DNA of 49,935 nt, from positions 1 to 49,935 of the forward strand of contig JAJSAM010000025.1 in assembly GCA_024274785.1 (NCBI GenBank), given 5' to 3'. The stretch is from Planctomycetota bacterium (GTDB taxonomy: Bacteria > Planctomycetota > JAJSAM01). Position 1 is the stretch's first letter. Every line of letters starts with the position of its first letter. This document shows positions 35,501 to 41,649 of the stretch, one piece after another. Both the position numbers and the translations under genes were made by a program. The notes beneath the pieces were generated by a model that saw only the letters and a program-made list of their open reading frames with translations, was not told where the DNA came from and ran no database searches.

Positions 35501-35680
35501 TTCGACGCCTGGAGCAAGTGCCTGGACGAGATGAACTACGTCCGCACCGGCTACCGCAGCGGCGGCCTGCTGGATGTACACCTGGTCACCGACGAGGACA
35601 TCGAGCATCAGACGAGCTACGCGGTGAAGATCGATGCGGTGACGGACGCGGCAAGGAAGCTTCGGCTGCCGAAGAAATAG
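32501..35680 (+). CDS. GAF-like / PEP-pyruvate-binding / nucleotidyltransferase fusion protein
   Basis: A 1059-residue protein, start ATG 32501 overlapping the previous TGA (ATGA). Residues about 8-135 resemble the sensor module that precedes some histidine kinases (LKERAKELNCLYAVEEIL, then IPPGWQYPGICRAEIEL). A helical middle (150-320) precedes a PPDK_N ATP-grasp domain: LGGKSAGLFLARQIL (about 344) and LIVRSSSVLEDRVGAAFSGK (about 445). The shared C-terminal module follows (LMGPGRWGSRGDIKLGVSVS, about 787; SFGTHFFQDLVEARIRYLP, about 831). Residues about 940-1059 are a MNT-like nucleotidyltransferase: VFGSTKNCNAGPGSDIDLLV has the GSx(n)DxD signature. No phosphohistidine domain is seen. Function unknown. 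Confidence 0.87.
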   Translation: MTNPDLPISDLLSSLKERAKELNCLYAVEEILNEPDISPEEACRRIVVVIPPGWQYPGICRAEIELRGVTHRAEEFEPTPFVLTSDIHTQDEAVGSVRVYYLEEMPAADSGPFLKEEMRLIKTIANRFGHYFHHHRMKRHFGKWESARQSLKVEHREDWRIVLDLLARTDHSLYLKMAHMMLNHLCWSGVRPAEDLLRQSDEFRQADEVDLFIDSNVPHQRRVHAFPEEMAARTFEIASDHLSDEEIFYRVQKWVQEDRLAFLVRAVERNQSLAEVTDAIRRYEHISTNEGDLSQPVRKVVRVSLIRRFLSDQLSYIRVAKEYFGISDFHDLQQRIIFSRDSFGRLGGKSAGLFLARQILRHERENHPEIGEVRAPKTWHITADMQLNFMHYNNLDEVIEQKYKDIGQIRFEYPHIVHTCKNSRFPPEFLKGLSLALDDLGDSPLIVRSSSVLEDRVGAAFSGKYKSLFVGNQGTKQERIEALLDAIAEVYASMFGPDPIQYRTERGLLDFSEEMGILIQQVVGTKVGKYYLPTFAGVAFSSNEFRWSPRISREDGLIRLVPGLGTRAVDRLSDDYPVMFAPGQPGLRVNVSPDEIARYSPRCMDIINLETNAFETRGAGELLAELGDELPGWAKLVSIQDEDRIRRPSPLDDEVPADKLLVTFEGMMSDQAFVAQMGTILTVLEEKMGAPVDIEFAHDGKHLHILQCRVQSNADDSSASPIPKDVPDSRLVFTANRFISNGRVPDATHIVYVDPEKYGELAERKDLLAVGRAVSKLNMLLPKRRFILMGPGRWGSRGDIKLGVSVSYSDINNTSVLIEVARRKGNYTPDLSFGTHFFQDLVEARIRYLPLYPDEEGVVFNETFLRCAPNIFADILPEDAWLADTIKVIDVTRAADGLVLRVLMNADLDEAVGMLADPATEVVESLDRYSAKIPVSGEHWRWRIRMVEYIAAEIDAEKFGVAGLYVFGSTKNCNAGPGSDIDLLVHFAGTREQEVLLTTWFDAWSKCLDEMNYVRTGYRSGGLLDVHLVTDEDIEHQTSYAVKIDAVTDAARKLRLPKK

Positions 35681-35756
35681 GAGCGGGTCGAGCTGCCACC
35701 GCTTCCTGCGCCTCGCCGCCGGGAACGCGCCCGACCCTTCGAGGGGGATGTCAACA

Positions 35757-35850
35757 CACAGCGCGGCCCAGCCGCAATGGAGGGTCGACCTCCGGGCGAC
35801 CGTGCCGGCGGTCCGGGAGCGCCGCGAAGATTTCGAACGTCAGGACTACA
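35757..35850 (+). repeat. Dispersed palindromic repeat, copy C (full length)
   Basis: This copy runs CACAGCGCGGCCCAGCCGCA, GGAGGGTCGACCTCC, CGACCGTGCCGGCGGTCC, then GCGCCGCGAAGATTTCGAAC. It joins the 5' block shared with copy B to the 3' block shared with copy A, so it shows the full element. It sits between the convergent fusion gene (stop 35680) and the RNase gene (stop 35902). Confidence 0.75.
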
Positions 35851-35901
35851 GCCCGAGTCAGGTTGATACCGCGAGGCGGTTTCTCTTCCCGAGAGCTCCG
35901 G

Positions 35902-38286
35902 TCAGCGCTGAAGAAGGGAGACGACTGCTTCCGCGGCCCGTCGGTGCGCCTCTTTTCTGGCCCGGGCACTGATCGGGGCCGAGAAGATACGCTCACCGTC
36001 CCGGGTTTCGACCCAGGCCCGCACGATGAACTCGGGGCGGTGGGCCGGGCCGCGAGTCTCGAGCTGCTCGTAGCCGAAGTCGATGAGCTGGCCGGTCTGC
36101 TTGTAGCGATTCAGCAGGAGCCGTGCGTCCTGCACCGCGGCGGTCGGTCTGCCTTCACCGACCGGGGGCCGGTCCGGCAGGCGTGGCCGCAGATCTTCGG
36201 CGGCAGCCTGCTCCACCAGCTTCGCGGTCGGCGCTCGAAACGGTGTGGAAACGAGTGATTCTCCCGGCCCGACGGAGAGGTCTGCCGTCCCCCTGAAGTC
36301 CCCGGCGACGAGCGGCAGGACGTTGAACTCCGGGAAGGGCAACCCCCTGGCCGCACACTGTTCGATCAGGCGTCCCTTCGGGTTCTCGGTCTTCAATCGG
36401 GTGCACTCTTCCTCATCGACCCGCTCGGCTTTCACCCCTTCCTCGGCCTCCTCGATCGCGGCCACCAGGGCGCGCGCGGCGAGCTGTTCCGCGAGGCGGG
36501 GGGATCCCGCGAGCTGCTCGCCGCTTTCGAATCGGCGACCGTCGAGTTCGATGGACACCTCGACCCGGCTCCGTCCCCCGCCGGCGTCTTCTGCCTGAAA
36601 CTCCGGGGCTTCGAGACCGCGTCGCGCCAGGTATTCGAGCAGACGTCCCTTGGGATTCTCCTCCTTCAGAGCGTCCCCGAGGGCCTCTTCGGCCGGGTCC
36701 TCCGACCGGATCCGGAGGATTCCTCTCTGGTGGTCGTCCCGTACCGCCACGCCCAGGTCCGCGAGACGCCGGATGAGGCGCTCCACGAGGATGGGGGGCG
36801 CTTTTCTGCCGAAGAAGGCCTCCGCAATCCGATCGATGCTGATCACCTTTCCCGGCGCGTTGCAGAGGAGGCTTCGTGCCTGGTCGAGCTCGATCTCGAT
36901 CGGTGGGCGGTGGCGTGGTGGACGGCGACGGCCCGCGTACCCGCGCTCGATGCGGTCTCCGTTGGCCGCACCGACCACGTCCCGGCAGGCGAGGGATCCG
37001 GCGAGATTTCGCTTTGCTCCAGCATCGCCGTGGACAAGGACCACGCACTCGGGCCGGAGTCCCGTGAGCAGCCCGACCATCTGCATCCGGTCCGCGTGTG
37101 CTGAAAGCCCGTAGGTGGCGAACGTGCACCGGACTTCGACGGTACGGTCTCCGAGCCGCAGAGTCCCCGGTCCCTCCGACGCCACGAGGTCGAGCAGCGC
37201 CCGGCCGGGAGACTCTTCGTCCTGGTACCCGGTGAGCAGGATCGCATCCCGTTCGTTTCCCGCGAGCTCACCGGCGTAGAAGGCGGAAGGGCCTCCGGAG
37301 AGCATGCCGCTCGACGCGACGATGACCGCGGGGCCCGTCGAGAGAAGGTCCCGCCGCTCCTTCGTGCTCATGACCGGGCGGATGCGATCCGTGTAGAAGG
37401 GATGCCCGTGACGCATCCGTTTCGCCAGGGTGTTCGTGGTGTAGCGGGGGTGGTGGGAGTAGACCTCGCAGACGGCGCGGACCATGCCGTCGATGAAGAT
37501 CGGGACGTCCGGCAGTTCCCCCCGCTCGAGGGCGCTCCTCAGGATCAGGATGACTTCCTGGGCGCGCCCGATAGCGAATGCCGGGATGAGTACGCGACCG
37601 TCCGCCTCGATCGTCTCGCGCACTCGACCGACGAGCCGTTGTTCCGCGGCTTTGCGATCCTCGTGGAGCCGGTTGCCATAGGTGGATTCCGTCACGACGA
37701 TGTCGGCCGGCAGGGGCGGACGGGAGAGCGCGGGGACCGTGCGCTGGGCTTCCACCGAGTAGTCACCGGTGAAGAGTACGTTGCCGTCCGGTGTCGCGAG
37801 GTGGATCATCGAGGCGCCGAGGATGTGCGAGGCCGGCAGGAAGGTGACCTCGATCGCGCCGATGGTGAACGACTCACCCTGTTTCACCCCTCGCATGACG
37901 TTCTGCATGCTCTCCACGGCGGCTTCGGTGAAGAGAGGGACCTCCCCCCGGCGATTCCAGCCCTCGGTCATGAGATGCAGGGCGTCTTTCGTGAGGATTC
38001 CGATCAGGTCCACGGTCGGCGGTGACATGTGGATCGGTACGGCGGGATAGGCTTCGTGGACGACCGGCAGGCTCCCGGTGTGATCGCTGTGGGCATGGGT
38101 GACGAGGATGGCGTCGAGTTCGAGCCCCGTGAGCGCGGCGAGATCCGGGAGGGCATGCCCGGCTTCGAACCGCACTCCGCAGTCGATCAGCAGCGTCGTT
38201 CCAGCCGCCGAGACGACCGCGCAGGATGCCCCGATTTCGTCGGCGCCGCCCAGAAACTGGATTGAAACCCCCGCCGGCTTGCTCAT
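35902..38286 (-). CDS. Beta-CASP metallo-beta-lactamase RNase with three dsRNA-binding-like domains
   Basis: A 794-residue protein. The N-terminal 450 residues are a beta-CASP nuclease: GADEIGASCAVV, ILVTHAHSDHTG (HxHxDH, about 60-70), PASHILGASMI, FTGDYS, AFAIGRAQEVILIL, SSGMLSGGPSAFY and GLSAHADR with a following VLVHGD. A winged-helix-like stretch comes next (about 480-525). Three modules with dsRBD features follow: ENPKGRLLEYLARRGLEAPE (about 540), ENPKGRLIEQCAARGLPFPE (about 635) and a third (about 720-794) with a C-terminal KEAHRRAAEAVVSLL helix. It is likely an endo- or exoribonuclease acting on structured RNA. ATG 38284-38286 is at the homology start but lacks a clear ribosome binding site. 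Confidence 0.88.
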   Translation of the reverse strand: MSKPAGVSIQFLGGADEIGASCAVVSAAGTTLLIDCGVRFEAGHALPDLAALTGLELDAILVTHAHSDHTGSLPVVHEAYPAVPIHMSPPTVDLIGILTKDALHLMTEGWNRRGEVPLFTEAAVESMQNVMRGVKQGESFTIGAIEVTFLPASHILGASMIHLATPDGNVLFTGDYSVEAQRTVPALSRPPLPADIVVTESTYGNRLHEDRKAAEQRLVGRVRETIEADGRVLIPAFAIGRAQEVILILRSALERGELPDVPIFIDGMVRAVCEVYSHHPRYTTNTLAKRMRHGHPFYTDRIRPVMSTKERRDLLSTGPAVIVASSGMLSGGPSAFYAGELAGNERDAILLTGYQDEESPGRALLDLVASEGPGTLRLGDRTVEVRCTFATYGLSAHADRMQMVGLLTGLRPECVVLVHGDAGAKRNLAGSLACRDVVGAANGDRIERGYAGRRRPPRHRPPIEIELDQARSLLCNAPGKVISIDRIAEAFFGRKAPPILVERLIRRLADLGVAVRDDHQRGILRIRSEDPAEEALGDALKEENPKGRLLEYLARRGLEAPEFQAEDAGGGRSRVEVSIELDGRRFESGEQLAGSPRLAEQLAARALVAAIEEAEEGVKAERVDEEECTRLKTENPKGRLIEQCAARGLPFPEFNVLPLVAGDFRGTADLSVGPGESLVSTPFRAPTAKLVEQAAAEDLRPRLPDRPPVGEGRPTAAVQDARLLLNRYKQTGQLIDFGYEQLETRGPAHRPEFIVRAWVETRDGERIFSAPISARARKEAHRRAAEAVVSLLQR

Positions 38287-38359
38287 CGGCGGAGATGATA
38301 GCCGCCGTCCGGCGCGCTCTGCGGATGGATTCCAGGAGGTGGCGGTGCGCCGGTAGTTC

Positions 38360-39661
38360 TCATGGGTCCGGAGCTTCGTCCTTCGACCACTTCGCCGCGG
38401 CGGCGCGGCCTCGTTTTTCGTCGACGAATTGCATGCCCACGAGGCCGGCGACGAAGAATGCCACATTGATCAGGATCGCCAGCCGCTGGGAGCCGGTGGC
38501 CGAGGAAACGGCCCCGAAGATCGCCGGGCCGACCGCGTAGGCGCCCTTGCCCGCCAGGCCCCAGAAGCCGAAGAACTCACCGCTTTTCGAGACCGGCGAG
38601 AACAGTCCCACCAGGCCCCGCGAAGCCGACTGGAGGGATCCGATTCCGAGTCCCGCGGCCAGTGCGATCCCCCAGAAGAGCGTCTTGCTCTCGCAGAGGT
38701 ACGTCGCCACCGAGATCAGGATCCAGAGCACGAGGGTGATCTGGATGGTCAGCTTCGCGCCGAGCTTGTCCTGGACGAAACCGAAGAACATCGCGCCGGC
38801 GGCGGAGGAGATCTGCAGGAGCATGAACAGCAGGATCAGCTCACCGGTGGTGAAGCCCAGGTTGCGCTCCGCGAAGATGGCCGCGAATGCGATCACCGTC
38901 ATCAGCCCGCTCGAGAAGATGAAGAAGATGACCAGGAACCGGGCGAGTTCGGTGAAGTGCCGGAGAGACCGCGCGGTAGTGGCGAGCCGGGAGAACCCGA
39001 TCCGCGTGTACTTCGGGATGGAGCGTTTCGGCCCTCGTGGCGCACGCTCTCGCAGCAGCAGGAAGGTCGGTAGTCCCGCGACGAGGAAGAAGAGGGCGGT
39101 GGCCACCCATGCCCACCGCAGGTTGCCGGTGTTCTCGAGGGTGAAGCCGCCTCCGAGGAGAGGCTTGACGAGGAGCAGGCAAAGAAGGCCGCCGAGGTAG
39201 CCGAGACCCCAGCCGAATCCCGAGATGCGGCCGATGTTCCCCGGAGTCGAAATCTCCGGCAGGAAGGCGCCCGCCAGGTTCTCTCCCATCGAGTAGGCCA
39301 CGTTCGAGACGATGAACAGCGACATGGCCAGGGCGACCATCCCCGGCAGGACGAACCACAGTCCCGCTGTTCCCGCGATGCAGAGGACGTAGGTCGCCGC
39401 GAGGAACAGCTTCTTGCGGCCGGAGTCGTCGGCGATCGCCCCCACGATCGGCGCGAGGAGCACGACGATGACGTTGCTGACGGTGATCCCGAGTCCCCAG
39501 AGGAGGTCGGCCCGGTCACCGGGGGCCACGAGCTTCACGAAGTAGATCGAGAATGCCACGGTGACGATGACGGTCGTGTAGCTCGAGTTGGCGAAGTCGA
39601 ACATCGCCCAGCCGAAGATCTCGCGCTTCTGAACCGGCCGGTCGCCCTGGTCGTCGATCAT
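38360..39661 (-). CDS. MFS transporter, UMF1/Atg22-like
   Basis: A 433-residue protein with about twelve hydrophobic helices. The N-terminus QKREIFGWAMFDFANSSYTT is the family signature, followed by APIVGAIADDSGRKKLFL (MFS motif A), YSMGENLAGAFLPEI and, later, GLGIGSLQSASRGLVGLFSP and EFFGFWGLAGKGAYAVGPA. Members are permeases, some proposed to export amino acids or other small molecules; substrate unknown. ATG at 39659-39661 overlaps the mazF TGA by three bases (ATGA), so the permease appears to ride on the toxin-antitoxin transcript. Confidence 0.9.
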   Translation of the reverse strand: MIDDQGDRPVQKREIFGWAMFDFANSSYTTVIVTVAFSIYFVKLVAPGDRADLLWGLGITVSNVIVVLLAPIVGAIADDSGRKKLFLAATYVLCIAGTAGLWFVLPGMVALAMSLFIVSNVAYSMGENLAGAFLPEISTPGNIGRISGFGWGLGYLGGLLCLLLVKPLLGGGFTLENTGNLRWAWVATALFFLVAGLPTFLLLRERAPRGPKRSIPKYTRIGFSRLATTARSLRHFTELARFLVIFFIFSSGLMTVIAFAAIFAERNLGFTTGELILLFMLLQISSAAGAMFFGFVQDKLGAKLTIQITLVLWILISVATYLCESKTLFWGIALAAGLGIGSLQSASRGLVGLFSPVSKSGEFFGFWGLAGKGAYAVGPAIFGAVSSATGSQRLAILINVAFFVAGLVGMQFVDEKRGRAAAAKWSKDEAPDP

Positions 39662-40005
39662 GATTCCGGGTCCACCAGCGCGACGATTCTGGCCGTGACC
39701 TCGCCAATGACTTCCTCGGAAGCACGATCGAAACGAGCGGCTTTTCGGGCACGCCAATCGAGACTCTTCAGCTGATCGGAAAGGACGGCGCCGCCAGCCT
39801 TTCCAGTCGCGGGGAGCAACACCTCGAACGGATAGCCCTTGACTAGCGAGGTGACGGGGCAGAAGAGGGCGAGCCCGACCTTTCGGTTGTAGGCACGTGG
39901 GGACACGACAAGTGCAGGACGGCGTCCGGCTTGCTCATGTCCTGCCTGTGGATCGAATTGAAGCCACACGATATCGCCACGATCGGGAACGTAGCCCGCG
40001 GCCAC
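39658..40005 (-). CDS. mazF: MazF/PemK family endoribonuclease toxin
   Basis: A 115-residue toxin. Family motifs: VPDRGDIVWLQFDPQAGHEQ, GRRPALVVSPRAYN, LALFCPVTSLVKGYPFEV and GAVLSDQLKSLDWRAR, with GEVTARIVALV at the end. The Arg of GRRPALV and the Ser/Thr of PVTS are the usual active-site positions. MazF cleaves single-stranded mRNA at short motifs. The start GTG (40003-40005) shares one base with the mazE stop (TAGTG), and the stop overlaps the MFS start. Confidence 0.92.
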   Translation of the reverse strand: MAAGYVPDRGDIVWLQFDPQAGHEQAGRRPALVVSPRAYNRKVGLALFCPVTSLVKGYPFEVLLPATGKAGGAVLSDQLKSLDWRARKAARFDRASEEVIGEVTARIVALVDPES

Positions 40006-40247
40006 TACCAGGCCTCCCGGCCGACGGGCTCCCCTGTCTCGATTTCCTTGTGGATATTCGTGGCCGTGATCGCTCGCAGCAGTCTCTTTAACTCGTATCT
40101 CTGGCGCCGCCGGGGTCGAACGACGAGTTCGCCGTCCTTTACCGACAAATCGACATCAGAGCCGGCCTTAACGCCGGCCTGCTCAGCAAACGCCTTCGGG
40201 ATTCGCAGGCCCAGGCTGTTGCCCCACTTCAGGATCTTGGTCTGCAT
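40005..40247 (-). CDS. mazE: MazE/AbrB-type antitoxin
   Basis: An 80-residue protein starting at ATG 40245-40247 with GGGAGG six bases upstream. The N-terminal swapped-hairpin DNA-binding domain reads QTKILKWGNSLGLRIPKAFA then EQAGVKAGSDVDLSVKDGEL. The C-terminal tail (TNIHKEIETGEPVGREAW) would wrap around and block MazF. It binds its own promoter in the known systems. One-base overlap with mazF. Confidence 0.92.
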   Translation of the reverse strand: MQTKILKWGNSLGLRIPKAFAEQAGVKAGSDVDLSVKDGELVVRPRRRQRYELKRLLRAITATNIHKEIETGEPVGREAW

Positions 40248-40261
40248 CAGTGCCTCCCTGG

Positions 40262-40300
40262 ATATACATTGAGTATACTTATCAGAGTCTGTGCAGTCCA
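40262..40300 (-). promoter_or_regulatory. Putative mazEF promoter with overlapping inverted repeat
   Basis: On the minus strand TGGACT (40295-40300) and TATACT (40272-40277) are separated by 17 bases, a good sigma70-type match. GTATAC-TCAAT-GTATAT (40262-40278) is a near-perfect inverted repeat overlapping the -10 box, as expected for autorepression by MazE or MazEF. The block is much more AT-rich than its surroundings. Confidence 0.55.
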
Positions 40301-40424
40301 CCTGCTTCCCTTTGCGGGCTGCCCGCCCGACGTTTGGTTTCAGCGGGCCGAGAGTGAGCATCGATGAGCGAACCATCCGGCGCATTTCGGTCTGCTGCAT
40401 GCCTTGGTCAGCCCTCACTTTCTT

Positions 40425-40472
40425 CGTCAATGAAACCTTTATGCCGCGCGCGGCATAAGGGATTCATCGACG
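40425..40472. repeat. 48-bp near-perfect palindrome at the edge of the transposase relic
   Basis: The two 24-base arms (40425-40448 and 40449-40472) match at 21 positions with no spacer. The central 20 bases, TTATGCCGCGCGCGGCATAA, are perfect. Because of the symmetry both strands encode a similar peptide (PLCRARHKGFID). It marks the 5' end of the recognisable transposase sequence. Confidence 0.8.
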
Positions 40473-41293
40473 GGAAGACCATCACCCACCTGAAGCGGGA
40501 CCTTTGCATCGACAGCCTGTTTCCACTGAAGAAGAAGATGCTCGACCTCGATGACGCCTGGGTGCTGGCCGAGGAGGACCAGGAACCGTGGGTGGAGTGG
40601 ACACCTCCAGAGCCCTTTCCGCTCAATCATCCGCCGCAGCGCCCGGAGGCTGTCCGGCGGCGGGAAGAAAAGCGCCAGCGGACCCTGGCTGAGAAGAAGG
40701 CTGAGAAGGAGCAGCAGGAGCCCCCTAAGCCGCACCTGGTGAAAGTCGAACTGAAGGCCATCCGGGAGATGCGTCTTTGGGAGAACCTGCAAGTCCTGCT
40801 GACCGTGGTGGTCATGCGCGAGCACTTCTCGGACGGGGAAGTGCAAAAGTGGGCGCTGGCCACAACCCGGGAGGATCTCGCGCCGCTTGAGGTGCGGAAC
40901 TGGTACCACGAGAGAACCCAGATCGAGGAGCAGCATCGCCAGGTCAAGCTCTTCTGGGACCTGGAGAAGTTTCGCTCCCGATCGCTGTCTTTGATCCGAA
41001 CCCAGGTGGTGTTCGTCCTGCTGGCTTACAGTCTCTTTCAAGCTTTCCTGAAGAAGCGTGAGCGCGGCGAGCTAAACGAGAGAACCCGGTGCCGGATCGT
41101 GAACGAACTCCACTGCGAGGACGACAAGAATGTCCTCTACTCCAGAGGCAAAGTCGCCTGCCTCACTCCGCTGGAGCACCAGGAACTGCTGCTGACCCTC
41201 ACCGAGCGACCGCGGCGCAAGATCCTTAAGAAGACCCGGGAACTCCGGCAGCGGCGACTGCTGCCGGAACTCCCGGAGCGACCGACAAACTGA
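40430..41293 (+). pseudogene. IS4-type transposase, 5'-truncated relic
   Basis: The frame encodes about 287 residues. The C-terminal part has the IS4-type pattern: QKWALATTREDLAPLEVRNW, then YHERTQIEEQHRQVKLFWDL with the YxRxxIE(E)-type catalytic glutamate region, and hydrophobic RTQVVFVLLAYSLFQAFLKK. The region with the two catalytic aspartates of the DDE triad is missing or unrecognisable. The middle is a charged Lys/Glu-rich insertion (about 75-105). The 5' end is fused to the 48-bp palindrome, so any start codon upstream is fortuitous. No terminal inverted repeats of a full IS were found. Confidence 0.75.
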
Positions 41294-41380
41294 GAAACCG
41301 GATCGTCACCAGGGCCGGTCACGGCCATGCCCTAATGGGGCCTTGCCGCCCGGCTCGGACCCGAATCGCCCCCCGGGGCG

Positions 41381-41400
41381 GGCCGGGGCCTCCCCCGGCC
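41381..41400. terminator. GC-rich hairpin after the transposase relic
   Basis: GGCCGGGG at 41381-41388 pairs perfectly with CCCCGGCC at 41393-41400 across a CCTC loop. There is no T-run, so intrinsic termination is uncertain. The gap 41294-41649 has no gene: it holds this hairpin, the promoter at 41442 and an untranslated leader. Confidence 0.4.
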
Positions 41401-41441
41401 TCTCCCCACTGTCTGACTCACAGACTGACACCTTTCACCGC

Positions 41442-41469
41442 TTGACGGATAGGCTGGGCATTGTATACG
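41442..41469 (+). promoter_or_regulatory. Putative sigma70-type promoter for the subtilase lipoprotein
   Basis: TTGACG (41442-41447) and TATACG (41464-41469) are spaced by 16 bases. The gene starts at 41650, implying a leader of about 170 bases. A short inverted repeat, GTCTG-ACTCA-CAGAC, lies about 20 bases upstream of the -35 box. Confidence 0.45.
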
Positions 41470-41649
41470 ATCGCTGACGTAAGGGGTTCGCGGGGGGAGC
41501 GATCTGCTGAACGGAGCCGTCGATACCACGGGGCGGGGTTGTGCATGGATTTCGACGATTGGTTGTGGGCCAGGCGAGGGCTTCAGACCCGACCCTCCGG
41601 CTCAGGGGATTGCCGCTCATTTGATTCTTGGGACGGACCTGGAGGGATC

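Noticed and set aside
35681..35756. Small gene between the fusion protein and the RNase
   Set aside because: Open frames here run through the dispersed repeat and lack a start with ribosome binding site.
41381..41400. Terminal inverted repeat of the transposase relic
   Set aside because: No matching sequence is found upstream of the relic; it is a local GC-rich hairpin.
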